Positions 1-9,948 of a DNA stretch of 64,000 bases are shown one piece after another (position 1 is the stretch's first letter; each line of letters starts with the position of its first letter). Origin of the DNA: Halioxenophilus aromaticivorans (GTDB lineage Bacteria > Pseudomonadota > Gammaproteobacteria > Pseudomonadales > Cellvibrionaceae); contig NZ_AP031496.1 of the NCBI RefSeq assembly GCF_042850945.1, positions 5,580,001-5,644,000 of the forward strand. Reading direction: 5' to 3'. The position numbers were made by a program, and so were the translations under genes. Under the pieces are notes generated by a model that saw nothing but the letters and a program-made list of their open reading frames with translations, ran no database searches and had not been told where the DNA came from.

Positions 1-275
1 GTTTTCCTTCAGGCTCAATTTGGTGTGTTATCAGTGGGGCGGGATTATACCCACAAACCGCCAATGGTTGAAAACTTAACATGCCCCACTTGATATAACG
101 CAGACGGTTTTTACTACTTAGGACCCCGCGCATTAGGTACGGAAGGCCCCGCTAGCTGGATTCGATTGCCCCGCAGGCTATGGCTTAGCGCCCTGATTTA
201 GGGATCGAGGGTCTATCGATCGAAGGTTTGTGGGTCGATGGGGTCATGATGCTAGAGGGGGCTAGTAAACGATCG
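1..275. other. Intergenic stretch at window start
   Basis: No convincing coding region, tRNA or Rho-independent terminator was recognised in the first 275 bases. The minus-strand response regulator gene ends at the right edge. The plus-strand open frame that starts at 228 runs antisense to the EAL domain and has no family resemblance, so I treat it as a shadow. Confidence 0.4.
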
Positions 276-2057
276 CTAGCCCATCTGCCGATTACCTTGG
301 GTCATATTGAAGCGCTTGGCAAAGCTGACAAACTCATCGCCCATGCGCGGCTTGGAGAAGTAAAAGCCCTGAATTTTGCGGCAACCGTAATCGCCCAGCA
401 GTTTAAGTTGCTCGGCGTCTTCCACACCTTCGGCCACCACTTGCAGGCCCAAACTGTGGGCCATGCTAATAATGGCCTGCACAATGGCGCTGTCGCTCTC
501 GTCGTTGGCCAAATCGCGGATAAACGAGCGATCTATTTTAAGTTCATCCAGGGGGAAGCGCTTCAAGTAGCTCAATGAGGAATAACCTGTTCCGAAATCA
601 TCAATGGAGATCTGAGCCCCCATGGCTTTGATGCGCTTAAGCGTATCTGGCAGGTGGGCGTCCTCACCCACAAGGGTACCTTCGGTCATCTCCACGGTGA
701 TTTGTTTGGGGTCTACCTTGGCGCTGTTGCAGGCAAACTGCAGGGAATCCACAAACCGGCTGTCAAAAAACTGCGCCGCAGCCACGTTAATTGCCATGTT
801 CATCTTCGCCATGCCCTGGGCTTCCCAGGCGCGCAGCTGAAAACACGCCGTGGTCACTACCCATTGGCCGATGGGCACAATCAGCCCAGTTTCTTCTGCC
901 AGGGGAATGAAATGCTCCGGGGAAATCAATTCGCCATCGCTGGTGCGCCAGCGAATTAAAGCTTCTGCACCGGTGATGCGCTGCCTGGCGATATCCACCT
1001 TGGGTTGATACATCAAAAACAACTCGTGGCGGTCCAACGCCCGGCGCAGTGAAGAATCCATGGACAATTGCCGACGAGCAATCTGGCCCAGGCGCTCAGT
1101 GTACAAGCGGCAGGTGTTACCGCCCTCGCCTTTAGCCTCGGCGCTGGCACCGGCGGCGGCGCGGGCTAACTCTTCGGAATCCTGGGCATGGTTGGGGTAC
1201 ACCGCCACCCCCACGCTGGCACTGACATAAAACTCATGACTACCAACGGCACAATTTTGCTCCACCGCCAATTTTATATCGTTGGCCAGCATGCGCAGTA
1301 CACCCACATCGCTGGTGCCGCGCAGCACGCAACTGAACTCATCACCGCCCGATTTCGCCAGCAATACCCATTCAGCCCCGGTGCTGATGTCCGGTTGCGC
1401 CACCACGCCACCCAGTGACTGAGCCAACTGGCGCATTACCTCATTGGCGGCCTCGGCACCTACGCCGTCTTGGATACGTTTTAATTGGTCGATGGATAGG
1501 GTAAACAGCACGAACTCTTCCTCGGGCTCTTCTACCAACAGTTGTTTTAGCCGCTCGTGAAAATAGGTGCGGTTGGGCAGGTAGGTAACGCTGTCAAAAT
1601 ACAACAACTGCCGCTCGTACACCTTGGCGGCCAAACAGTTGCGCACTCGCAGCTGCAGTTCGGCGGGGTCCACCGGTTTGGCCAAGAAGTCGGTTGCGCC
1701 CAAGTTTAGAGCGCGAATTTTGGTTTCAGAATCCGCCGCCGAGGTCATCACAATAATGGGCAGGGAGCGGTAGCGCGGGTTTTCCCGCACGGCTTCAAGA
1801 ATCTCAAAGCCGTTGACGTGGGGCATGTTCAAATCCAGCAGCAGTAAGTCCACCGGGTGTTGGCTAAGTACCTGCAGTGCTTTGCGGGAGTCGTTTTCAG
1901 CCACAAAGCGGCTGTAGCCTTCGCACTGCAAATGCGCCTCGGTGATATCAGAAATAATCGGCTCATCGTCCACCATTAAAATCAACGACTGCTTGGTGCG
2001 TTCCAGCAGCTCGTTGTAGTGCTCCACTTGGCCTGCGGTGTTCCCCTGTTGAGACAT
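276..2057 (-). CDS. Response regulator with GGDEF and EAL domains (c-di-GMP turnover)
   Basis: Cytoplasmic 593-residue signalling protein. An N-terminal REC domain (about 24-140) has the acidic pair D30/D31, phospho-acceptor D75 in LLLLDLNMP and K127 in LAKPVD. A GGDEF domain follows with an intact GGDEF motif at 237-241. The C-terminal EAL domain has intact EAL at 365-367, DDFGTGYSSLSYL and AEGVE. All catalytic motifs look complete, so the protein could make and/or break c-di-GMP; the balance cannot be read from sequence. It lies 30 bases downstream of the hybrid kinase gene on the same strand. That kinase ends in an HPt domain, so REC here is its likely phosphorelay target (inference). The gene is last in a six-gene array that includes a large envelope repeat protein. 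Confidence 0.93.
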   Translation of the reverse strand: MSQQGNTAGQVEHYNELLERTKQSLILMVDDEPIISDITEAHLQCEGYSRFVAENDSRKALQVLSQHPVDLLLLDLNMPHVNGFEILEAVRENPRYRSLPIIVMTSAADSETKIRALNLGATDFLAKPVDPAELQLRVRNCLAAKVYERQLLYFDSVTYLPNRTYFHERLKQLLVEEPEEEFVLFTLSIDQLKRIQDGVGAEAANEVMRQLAQSLGGVVAQPDISTGAEWVLLAKSGGDEFSCVLRGTSDVGVLRMLANDIKLAVEQNCAVGSHEFYVSASVGVAVYPNHAQDSEELARAAAGASAEAKGEGGNTCRLYTERLGQIARRQLSMDSSLRRALDRHELFLMYQPKVDIARQRITGAEALIRWRTSDGELISPEHFIPLAEETGLIVPIGQWVVTTACFQLRAWEAQGMAKMNMAINVAAAQFFDSRFVDSLQFACNSAKVDPKQITVEMTEGTLVGEDAHLPDTLKRIKAMGAQISIDDFGTGYSSLSYLKRFPLDELKIDRSFIRDLANDESDSAIVQAIISMAHSLGLQVVAEGVEDAEQLKLLGDYGCRKIQGFYFSKPRMGDEFVSFAKRFNMTQGNRQMG

Positions 2058-2087
2058 AATCTTACTCTGCTTTACGTCCTATTAAGC

Positions 2088-4631
2088 CTAGCTCGCTTCC
2101 TGCGATTGGGCTAAGTCGATTCGCTTATAAATACTTTGAATTTCAGCAATGTGGGTTGCTAAATCGTTGAGGTTGCCACTTTTGGCCGTTTGCTCCAGGG
2201 TGGCGGCGGGTTTGGTAAATTCGTTGAAACCAGCGGTACCCCCGGAGCCCTTTAGCCAGTGCGCCAAATCGGCCACTTCTTGCAGGTTTTGGGCATTGGC
2301 AGCCTGCTCCAATTCGCCCAGGCGGTCGCCCAGGCGAACCACAAATTTCTTCACAATGGGCAGCAGCGCTGGGTTACTGGCTAGGGTGGAGCGTACCGGG
2401 CTAGCCCCACCGATTGCGCTTGGTTCGGCGGTCTGAGGTTCGTCCATCTTAGGTTCCAACGAACGAATAGCCACGGGCTCGGTTTCTGGCACCGGCTGGC
2501 TGCTTTTAAACTGGCCAAACTCACCGGGAATATGCTGCGCCATGGCGGTGAATAACCGGTCGATATCGATGGGCTTGGATTGGTAGCTGGTGTAGCCGGC
2601 CTCCAATACGCGTTGCTCTATGCCTTTCATGGCGTGGGCGGTGAGGGCAATGACGGGTAGCTGGATGCCTAATTGCCGCATTTTGCCCACGGCGGTGTAG
2701 CCATCCATGCGCGGCATTTGCACATCCATCAGGATCATATCCGGTTTGTGTTGGATGCCGGCCAGGGCCTCGATGCCATCCTCGGCTTCAATCACCGTGA
2801 GGCCAGCATTGGTGAGCACAACCTTGAGCAGCTCGCGGTTTTCTTCGCCGTCGTCCACCACCAGAACCTTGGCCGGCTCAAAACGCCATTGCCCCTGGCT
2901 GTGGTCGAGTTTTACGGTGTCTTTAAGTTGTTGCTCTGGGCTTAGCATTTGGGCGTTAAAGGCATCGATGGGGATCTCCAGCGCAAAGCAGCTGCCCTGG
3001 CCTTCTTTACTGGTTACCGTAATGTCGCCTCCGAAAGCCTCGGCAAAGGCCTTACTGATACTCAAGCCCAACCCGGTGCCACCAAAGCGACGAGTGATGG
3101 AGCTATCGGCCTGCACAAATGCCGAAAACACATTGGCCAAAGCTTTTTCGCTCATGCCGATACCGGTGTCTTGCACGCGGATGGCCAATTGGCCCTTGGC
3201 ACCCACCTGCTGCCATTCGGTTACCACCGTAACCTGTCCGGTTTCGGTAAATTTAATGGCATTACCCGCTAGGTTGGTGACAATTTGTCGTAATTTGGCC
3301 GGGTCTGAGGTCATGCTGGCGGGCATGTCGGTCAGCGGCTTGTGCACCAGCGCTAAGCCTTTTTGCTCCGCCTTCACTTGCATCACCTGGATCACCTGCG
3401 CCACTTCCTGATGGGGAGAGCACTCGGTGGCTTCAATCTCAATTTTGCCCGCTTCAACTTTGGATAAATCCAAAATATCGTTGATTAAATGCAGCAGGTG
3501 GGAGCTGGAATTGGCAATAGTGGTGAGGTATTTGGCGGAGTCCGCTGGCAGCCGGCCATCGCCGCGCTCTTGGTAGGAGCGCAGTAGGACATCGGTGAAG
3601 CCCATAATGGCGTTCATGGGGGTTCGGATTTCATGGCTCATATTGGCCAAGAAGTCGCTTTTAGCCTGGTTGGCCTCTTCCGCCATTTGTTTGGAGGCCT
3701 GTAGCTCCTTTTCTTTTTCTTCCAGCAAGGTGACGTCATCAAAACTGATTAACACCCCACCCACGGCATCGTTGGCGGTAAACACCGGCGAACAGTTACT
3801 CTGGAAGCTGTACAACTTGCCATCGGCAAGCCTAAGGCGAATGCGATCCTGTTGGCGGATGCTGCCCTGCTCCAGCGCCAGTTGCCAGGGGCTGTGTTCC
3901 GCCGCCAGGGGTTTGTCGAAACCATCCAACCAATTGAATCGATCGGCTTTTTGGCCCAGCAGCTGATCGGGCTTTTCCCCCACCAAATCACTGAAGGCCT
4001 GGTTGGCCAATACGATGTTCAACTTGGCATCCAGCACCAACAGGCCCTCCGCCATGGTATCTAGCGCTGAACGCACGCGGTCGGGCACGGCTTGGGAGGG
4101 GTCGAGGTCGCGCAGCATGCGCTTCAAGTAAAAACCAAAGAACACGGTACACACCGTGGCCATAAAGCCGATCAGCAGCGTCATGGGATGGCGGTAAAAA
4201 TCTTGCCAGGTGCTGCCGGGCATGGCCGCCAAGCCGAGTTCCAATTCGCCCCACTGTTGGCCGTTGGCAAACACTGGCACCGCCATTTGCCGGGCGTTTT
4301 GCGCACCCACCTGCCAAGCCTCTTGATGCTCGCCAATAGTCACCAACAGGCGGCCGTCGTCCCGGCGTACACCGGCACTGAGGATATCGTCATTGCGATT
4401 AACCACCACGCGCAGGGTGGATTCCAAGCGGCGCATATCTTTGTTGGTCAATAACACAGAGGAGTTGGCCGAGGCCGCTTCGGCCACCCCAGCCAAGCCC
4501 TGCAAGCGCAGGCGATTTTGGTCTGGCAGCAGAGACAGCATAGCCGCCACGGTGAGCGCGGTGATGACAATGGCCACCAAGCCGCCCGCCAACCGAAAAC
4601 TGGTAAGAGTGCGTTTACTGAACAACGCCAT
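2088..4631 (-). CDS. Hybrid sensor histidine kinase (PAS-HisKA-HATPase-REC-HPt)
   Basis: Inner-membrane sensor kinase of 847 residues. A membrane segment lies near 14-36 and a second near 150-170, bracketing a periplasmic sensor region. A PAS domain (about 190-305) follows, then the H-box MSHEIRTPMN with H333, HATPase motifs NLAGNAIKF, DTGIGM and GGTGLGLSISK, a REC domain with VLVVDD and MILMDVQMPRMDGY, and a C-terminal HPt domain with AHWLKGSGG. This is a full His-Asp-His phosphorelay in one chain. Its ATG shares one base with the stop of the upstream repeat-protein gene (TGATG), which points to translational coupling. The REC-GGDEF-EAL regulator follows directly. The stimulus is unknown; envelope load by the co-encoded repeat protein is a guess. 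Confidence 0.93.
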   Translation of the reverse strand: MALFSKRTLTSFRLAGGLVAIVITALTVAAMLSLLPDQNRLRLQGLAGVAEAASANSSVLLTNKDMRRLESTLRVVVNRNDDILSAGVRRDDGRLLVTIGEHQEAWQVGAQNARQMAVPVFANGQQWGELELGLAAMPGSTWQDFYRHPMTLLIGFMATVCTVFFGFYLKRMLRDLDPSQAVPDRVRSALDTMAEGLLVLDAKLNIVLANQAFSDLVGEKPDQLLGQKADRFNWLDGFDKPLAAEHSPWQLALEQGSIRQQDRIRLRLADGKLYSFQSNCSPVFTANDAVGGVLISFDDVTLLEEKEKELQASKQMAEEANQAKSDFLANMSHEIRTPMNAIMGFTDVLLRSYQERGDGRLPADSAKYLTTIANSSSHLLHLINDILDLSKVEAGKIEIEATECSPHQEVAQVIQVMQVKAEQKGLALVHKPLTDMPASMTSDPAKLRQIVTNLAGNAIKFTETGQVTVVTEWQQVGAKGQLAIRVQDTGIGMSEKALANVFSAFVQADSSITRRFGGTGLGLSISKAFAEAFGGDITVTSKEGQGSCFALEIPIDAFNAQMLSPEQQLKDTVKLDHSQGQWRFEPAKVLVVDDGEENRELLKVVLTNAGLTVIEAEDGIEALAGIQHKPDMILMDVQMPRMDGYTAVGKMRQLGIQLPVIALTAHAMKGIEQRVLEAGYTSYQSKPIDIDRLFTAMAQHIPGEFGQFKSSQPVPETEPVAIRSLEPKMDEPQTAEPSAIGGASPVRSTLASNPALLPIVKKFVVRLGDRLGELEQAANAQNLQEVADLAHWLKGSGGTAGFNEFTKPAATLEQTAKSGNLNDLATHIAEIQSIYKRIDLAQSQEAS

Positions 4632-7600
4632 CAGTGGGATTCCTTATCGTTGGATTCAACACCGGCTTCCTGCTCCGAATCACCCTGGCTGACCATGGAT
4701 TCTAGCGATTCGTCGTCGCCGTCGCCGGCGGCGCTGGCACTGGACATCAACACCGGTAGGGGATCGATAAATCGCCAGGCCGGGATTGCCGACAGCGCCG
4801 TGGACAGCAGCACGCCACTGCGCAGCAACCACACCACGTAACCCACCGAGAAACTGGCGGTGAGCGTGGTGGTGCCGCCGCTCCAGAGCATCTGCTCTTG
4901 GCCAGTCATATCCATAAACTGTTGGCGTAGCTGGTCGAAGCTGTCGTTCACCGCCACGTTGGTGACCAGCTCTAGTGGGTCGAGGAATTGGTCTAGGTTG
5001 GCCACGGTTTCCGAGGCCAATTCAATGCCGAAGGATTCAGCCAAAAGAGAATCGTTTTTCAGCAGATTAACGCCGCCATCGCCGGCATCGTCATCTGTGT
5101 TAGTGCTATCGCCGAAGTTGGTGGCTAAGCCAGATAGGGCACTGTTGGTGAAATCCACGCCCTGAATGGATTCCACCGCGGCAACACTAGCGCTAACATC
5201 CATTTTGACGCTGGTGGTTTGTTGGCCATTACCATCGACTTGCTCGGTGGAGGATTCTTCTTCGCCCTCGCCAGAATCGGCTTCTGGCTCGGCCTCTACC
5301 ACCTGCTCTGGCGCCTTGGTGGCCGGTTCGGGCTCGTTGGCTTCGGCAACGGCCTCGGCTTCTAGCCGCAGCACTTCCACCACAACTTTGTTGCTGCCAA
5401 CTTGCTCTTGCTGGCCAAAGCCATCCACATAGGTCACCTGGATGCTGATTTCGGCGTCCAGATCGGATTGCAGCAATCGGTAATCTTGCTCGGTGGCACC
5501 GGCAATGACTTCGCCATCGCGCAGCCACTGGTATTGAAAACTGCCCAGGCCATCACGATCGGTGACGTTACTGGTATCGGCGGTGAGCGACTCACCCACC
5601 AAGTTGTTCCCGCGAATCACCACCGCACCGTCGGCGTTATCGTTGATGTTTTGCACGGCGCTGGTGCCGGCGGCGGATACGGACTCAACGGTGCCAAAGC
5701 CATCGGTGTACTGCACCCGCAGTGCAATATTGGAGCCGACATCGTCTTGGCCTAGGCGATAGTTATTGCCAGTGGCGCCTTCTATGGCTTGGCCGTTACG
5801 CAGCCACTGGTATTGCAAATCGCCCAGGCCATCGCCGTCGGCCAGGGTGTCGGTGACGGCATTGAGGGTTTGGCCTTCAATCATTTGGCCTGCAATGGCC
5901 AGTTCACCCAGCAGTGGGTCGTTGACGTTGGCCACCTCATCGGTGGCAAGGCTTACCACCCGTTCTGCAGTACCATAGCCATCACGATAGGTGATTTGCA
6001 CGGAAAGACTGGAACCAATATCGTCGGCGGTTAAGGTGTATTGCGTGCCAGTGGCACCGGCGATAGCCACACCATTGCGCAACCATTGCCGATTAAAGTC
6101 ACCCAGGCCATCGCCATCGGTAATGCCGCTGGTGGAGACCTCAAGGGTTTGATATTCCTGGGCGAGGCCACTAATGATTAGCTGCCCCTGGGGCAAATCA
6201 TTGGTGTTGATGACCACCGCAGTAGCGTCACTCAATACCGAGCTGGCGTCGATATGGTGGTGATCCAGCTCCACCAATACGCTAAAGCGGCCGCCGATAT
6301 CGGCTTGGATTAGCTGGTAGGTGGAATTAACGGCACCATCAATAGCAATGTCGTCGCGGAACCATTGGTAGCGAATGGCACTGGGTTCTTCTTCAGTGCC
6401 ATCTTCATCCAACAGGGTTGCCACGGCGGTAAGCGTTTCATACTCGGCAGCGTTGCCGGCTATGGTGACAGTGGCGGTGCCGTGGCCGATATTATCGGCC
6501 ACCTGTTCGCTGGCTTGGCTAGTGACGGTCTCTAGGGTGCCGTGGCCATCGGTATAGAGGACTTGGCCTTGCACAACCGCGCCAATATCACTGCTGGTAA
6601 GTATATAACCTACCCCCGTGGCGCCATCAATGATCTCGCCATTGCGCAGCCACTGGTAATTAAAGCTGCCCAGGCCGTCGATGTCGGCCAGCTCGGATAA
6701 ATCCATGGTGAGGGTTTGGCCAGCGATGCTGGAGCCTAAAAGGCCAACCTCGCCCGTGGGAGCATCGTTAACATTGGCCACCCGGTAGAACCCAGAGTTG
6801 CTGCTGGTAACGGTTTCATCAGTGCCCTGGCCATCGGTGTAACTCACCCGCACCTGGATAATACTGCCAACATCGTCATCACCTAGGGTATAGGTAATGG
6901 CGGTTGCCCCAGCAATGGCTTGGCCATCGCGCAGCCATTGGTATTGGTAATTGCTGCCCGGGCCATCGGCATCGCTCATCCAGCCGAGGAAGGCGCTTAT
7001 GGTGGCGTCTTCTCTGATTTGGCCAAACACCCAAGGTTGCCCCTGTGGCGCATCGTTGACGTTGTTTATGGGGCCCTTGGCGGAGCTGGTTATTTGCTCC
7101 AGCGTGCCGTTGTTATCGGTATAACTGACTCGCACAGATATGGTGCTACCGACGTCATCATCACCCAGCGTGTAGGTCTCTGCTTGCGCACCCGTAATGG
7201 CTGTGCCATTGCGCAGCCACTGGTAGTTGAAATCACCCAGGCCATCGCCATCGGCTATGGAACTGGTGATGGCGGTAAGTGTTTTATCTTCCTTGGCCGA
7301 ACCGGCAATATTCACCGACCCGGTGGGCGCATCGTTGATGTTGGCCACCTCCACCAGCGCGTTTGCCCTAACGGTTTCTGTGGTGCCGTTATCATCGATA
7401 TAACGGATGACAAAACTCAGTATTGCGCCGACATCATCATCGCCCAGCGTATAACTATCGCTATCAGCACCACTAATAACACTGTTATCACGTAACCATT
7501 GATAGGTAACGGTGGACGTGCCTGGGTTGAAGCCGTCATCGTCGGTGAGGCCAGATATGTCGATACTCAGCTGTTCGTTTTCGACCAAATCGCCAGAAAT

Positions 7601-9151
7601 AAAGATCGAGCCGGCCGGGCCGTCGTTGATATTGGCAACGGCTGCGGTGGCAGCACTGGTAACCTGTTCATTGGTTCCGCCACCGTCGGTATAACTGATG
7701 CGGACCGTCATTTGGCTGCCGACATCGGCATCGCCTAAGGTGTAGGTTTGCCCGGTGGCCCCGGCGATGGCAACACCATCTCTAAACCACTGAAAACTTG
7801 CCCCGCCCATGCCATCTTCATCACTTAAGCTGGAGATAGCGGTAAGTGTTTCGTCCTCTGTAGCAACGCCTTCAATCACCAGAGAACCAGTGGGCTCGGC
7901 ATTAACGTCTACCACGTAAGGCGCCACGCTTAAAGCATCAATGCTGGTAACGCCCTCTAAAGCAGTGGCGTAGGACAATTGCGATGTAATGGTCGCATCG
8001 GCGAGTTCTAGGTCGGTACTTGAGCCACTAAACGACAACGACAGCACCGCTTCGTCACCATCGGAGGCCACCAGCAACGTGCCAGCAGAGAAAGTCACGC
8101 CACCTACGGTTTGCTCGGTTTCTAACAGCTCCAGGCCATTAATTCCAGCGAGGTTGAGGTTCCAGCCAAAATCGTCTTCTTCGGTATCTCCTTCCTCAAT
8201 TATTGCTGCGGTGGAAGGGGTGGTTAATACCAGAATATCGGTGTAGTAATATCGATAAATCGCTTCGTCATAGTCCTTGTCAGAGGACACAAATAAAATG
8301 TCGCCCGGGTTGAGCGTATTGCCGGCCACTGTGGTGGTTTGCTCCACAACGGTGAGCGCTTGCAGGTCATCATTGCTACCTGCAATTTGCTCTACCACCA
8401 TAGAGAATGTACCGGCGGTGTAATCACCCACGGTATCTGGGCGGAAGGCTAAAACGTCGCCGCGTTTGCCAGTAAACCAGGAACCGTCGCTGTTCAGCAA
8501 GGCAGCGGTGCCGTCCACGGAAAACACAATATCACCGGCTTCAAGATCATACAGGCCGACCGAAACATCGTTATCTACAAAATGAATCGCATTTATGCCT
8601 GCGGTTTCGTCCAGCATAAATTTGGAGAGATCGAACTGCACATCGAAGCGGGCAGTTTCCGATCCCGAAGGTGCAAAACTCATACTGGTAGCAGAAACGG
8701 CGTCGCCCTCGGTCCAGCTACCCGAGCCCCCGGCCTCACCAATTGCCGCATCGACGTCATCCGCTGTGGATATCAATAAACCTTGCTCTTGAACGGTTTT
8801 TACGTAGTCAACTCGGTAGCCTTTGCCATCGGCGTGGGCCGTTACTACCGGTGAGGGCTCTTCCTCGGTTTGTGCCAGCCTCTCCAGTGCCACTGCGAGT
8901 TCTTGCGAGGCTTGGGCGGAATCATTAGCCAAGGCCAGTTCGGCATTAACGCCGTCGTCGAAAATCCCGGTAATGGGGTCTGCCGAAAGCAAAAGCCGTG
9001 GCTCCACCGCCTGCAAAGCAAACTGCGGGTTACCGGTGGCAACCGCTGCTCTGGGCAACCGGGGTTTGCGCTTGAAGAGTGACAACACGCTGGCTGGCCC
9101 TAGCGGGTGGTGACGCGTGGGGCTGGGGTTTGGTCGAACTCCATAACGCAC
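4631..9151 (-). CDS. LEPR-XLL domain giant protein with nine ~92-residue repeats and C-terminal membrane segment
   Basis: 1506 residues. Near the N-terminus is the LEPR-XLL-type motif (VEPRLLLSADP, about residues 49-59), known from large exported or surface proteins. A non-repetitive region of about 350 residues comes next. Nine tandem repeats follow, each with a pattern like YQWLRNG-IAGAT--YTLGDDDVGS and Y-DG-GT-E-V, usually joined by NxND. They resemble Ig/cadherin-like adhesin modules. An acidic Glu/Pro-rich linker, one hydrophobic segment (SVGYVVWLLRSGVLLSTAL) and a charged tail finish the protein. The product is probably an envelope-anchored adhesin or stalk (inference). The ATG start overlaps the upstream adaptor gene by 52 bases; a GTG at 9088 is an alternative that avoids the overlap. 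No RTX nonapeptides were seen. Confidence 0.85.
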   Translation of the reverse strand: MRYGVRPNPSPTRHHPLGPASVLSLFKRKPRLPRAAVATGNPQFALQAVEPRLLLSADPITGIFDDGVNAELALANDSAQASQELAVALERLAQTEEEPSPVVTAHADGKGYRVDYVKTVQEQGLLISTADDVDAAIGEAGGSGSWTEGDAVSATSMSFAPSGSETARFDVQFDLSKFMLDETAGINAIHFVDNDVSVGLYDLEAGDIVFSVDGTAALLNSDGSWFTGKRGDVLAFRPDTVGDYTAGTFSMVVEQIAGSNDDLQALTVVEQTTTVAGNTLNPGDILFVSSDKDYDEAIYRYYYTDILVLTTPSTAAIIEEGDTEEDDFGWNLNLAGINGLELLETEQTVGGVTFSAGTLLVASDGDEAVLSLSFSGSSTDLELADATITSQLSYATALEGVTSIDALSVAPYVVDVNAEPTGSLVIEGVATEDETLTAISSLSDEDGMGGASFQWFRDGVAIAGATGQTYTLGDADVGSQMTVRISYTDGGGTNEQVTSAATAAVANINDGPAGSIFISGDLVENEQLSIDISGLTDDDGFNPGTSTVTYQWLRDNSVISGADSDSYTLGDDDVGAILSFVIRYIDDNGTTETVRANALVEVANINDAPTGSVNIAGSAKEDKTLTAITSSIADGDGLGDFNYQWLRNGTAITGAQAETYTLGDDDVGSTISVRVSYTDNNGTLEQITSSAKGPINNVNDAPQGQPWVFGQIREDATISAFLGWMSDADGPGSNYQYQWLRDGQAIAGATAITYTLGDDDVGSIIQVRVSYTDGQGTDETVTSSNSGFYRVANVNDAPTGEVGLLGSSIAGQTLTMDLSELADIDGLGSFNYQWLRNGEIIDGATGVGYILTSSDIGAVVQGQVLYTDGHGTLETVTSQASEQVADNIGHGTATVTIAGNAAEYETLTAVATLLDEDGTEEEPSAIRYQWFRDDIAIDGAVNSTYQLIQADIGGRFSVLVELDHHHIDASSVLSDATAVVINTNDLPQGQLIISGLAQEYQTLEVSTSGITDGDGLGDFNRQWLRNGVAIAGATGTQYTLTADDIGSSLSVQITYRDGYGTAERVVSLATDEVANVNDPLLGELAIAGQMIEGQTLNAVTDTLADGDGLGDLQYQWLRNGQAIEGATGNNYRLGQDDVGSNIALRVQYTDGFGTVESVSAAGTSAVQNINDNADGAVVIRGNNLVGESLTADTSNVTDRDGLGSFQYQWLRDGEVIAGATEQDYRLLQSDLDAEISIQVTYVDGFGQQEQVGSNKVVVEVLRLEAEAVAEANEPEPATKAPEQVVEAEPEADSGEGEEESSTEQVDGNGQQTTSVKMDVSASVAAVESIQGVDFTNSALSGLATNFGDSTNTDDDAGDGGVNLLKNDSLLAESFGIELASETVANLDQFLDPLELVTNVAVNDSFDQLRQQFMDMTGQEQMLWSGGTTTLTASFSVGYVVWLLRSGVLLSTALSAIPAWRFIDPLPVLMSSASAAGDGDDESLESMVSQGDSEQEAGVESNDKESH

Positions 9152-9948
9152 TTAACCCCGGCCAGCACACTGTAGTCTGGGTTGGGCAGGGTGAGCTGTA
9201 CGGCGATGGTGCCGCTGGCCACGTCGGCCACTCTGTCGATGGTGGTGACGGTGGCCACTACCGGGTTGGCGTTACTGGTTTCTGGGTGTATTTGAGCGCT
9301 TTGACCGGTTTGTAGCTGGGCCAGGTGCTCCACCGGCACGACAGTTTCTACCCGCAGCGGGTCCAGTTGGGCAATGCGCATAATGGCTTGGTCTTCAACG
9401 TATTCGCCGGGCTCTTTGTAGTGCTCCACCACAAAGCCATCGATGGGCGAGCGAATGGTTTTTTGCGCCAACTGCGCTTGGGCCCGCACTAATTCTAGCG
9501 AGCGAATCTCCACTAAGTCTTTGGCTTGCTGCAGGCGAAACTTAGACAGGGAAAATTCGCGATCGGCCTGGTCTTTGGTGTCGAAGGAGACGCTTTTTTT
9601 GTCGTACAGGGTATCAATGCGCTTCTTGCGTTTGCGATCGTAGTCGTAGTTGACGTTATTCACCTCAACCTCAGAGCTCACTTCCGAACGCGCCTTGGCC
9701 AAGGCCACCGAGGCCATTTCCACATCCGACTCTAGGCTCGCCGTTATCTCGCCCCGGCGCACAAAGGCACTTTCGTCCACGGCAATGGAGTGCAACACCC
9801 CCGGCACCGGGCTGGCCAACTCCACGCTACGAAACGGGCTGATAATACAATCCATGGGCGGAATTTGCTCCGCCGACAGGCTGCCAACACTGGCAAACAA
9901 GCCAGAGGCAAGGGTGAACAGTCGAACATCTAAACGCATAGGTCGCAT
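9100..9948 (-). CDS. HlyD/RND-type periplasmic adaptor (short form)
   Basis: 282 residues beginning with a signal-peptide-like segment (RLFTLASGLFASVGSLSAEQ). A split biotinyl-lipoyl domain follows (PVPGVLHSIAVDESAFVRRGE and the later IRSPIDGFVVEHYKEPGEYV) around a central coiled-coil hairpin rich in Ala, Lys and Glu, then a beta-barrel (PLRVETVVPVEHLAQLQTGQ). This is the layout of a membrane-fusion protein of RND or type I systems. It has no partner pump or outer-membrane channel in the window. It sits between an M50-HlyD fusion and the LEPR-XLL protein on the same strand, so a role in moving or anchoring that protein is inferred from context. Confidence 0.85.
   Translation of the reverse strand: MRPMRLDVRLFTLASGLFASVGSLSAEQIPPMDCIISPFRSVELASPVPGVLHSIAVDESAFVRRGEITASLESDVEMASVALAKARSEVSSEVEVNNVNYDYDRKRKKRIDTLYDKKSVSFDTKDQADREFSLSKFRLQQAKDLVEIRSLELVRAQAQLAQKTIRSPIDGFVVEHYKEPGEYVEDQAIMRIAQLDPLRVETVVPVEHLAQLQTGQSAQIHPETSNANPVVATVTTIDRVADVASGTIAVQLTLPNPDYSVLAGVKCVMEFDQTPAPRVTTR

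Noticed and set aside
2707..3411. 234-codon plus-strand open frame
   Set aside because: Lies antisense inside the hybrid kinase HATPase/REC region; Ser-rich shadow translation without family features.
6920..7495. 191-codon plus-strand open frame
   Set aside because: Antisense to the repeat units of the LEPR-XLL protein; its apparent repeats only mirror the coding repeats.
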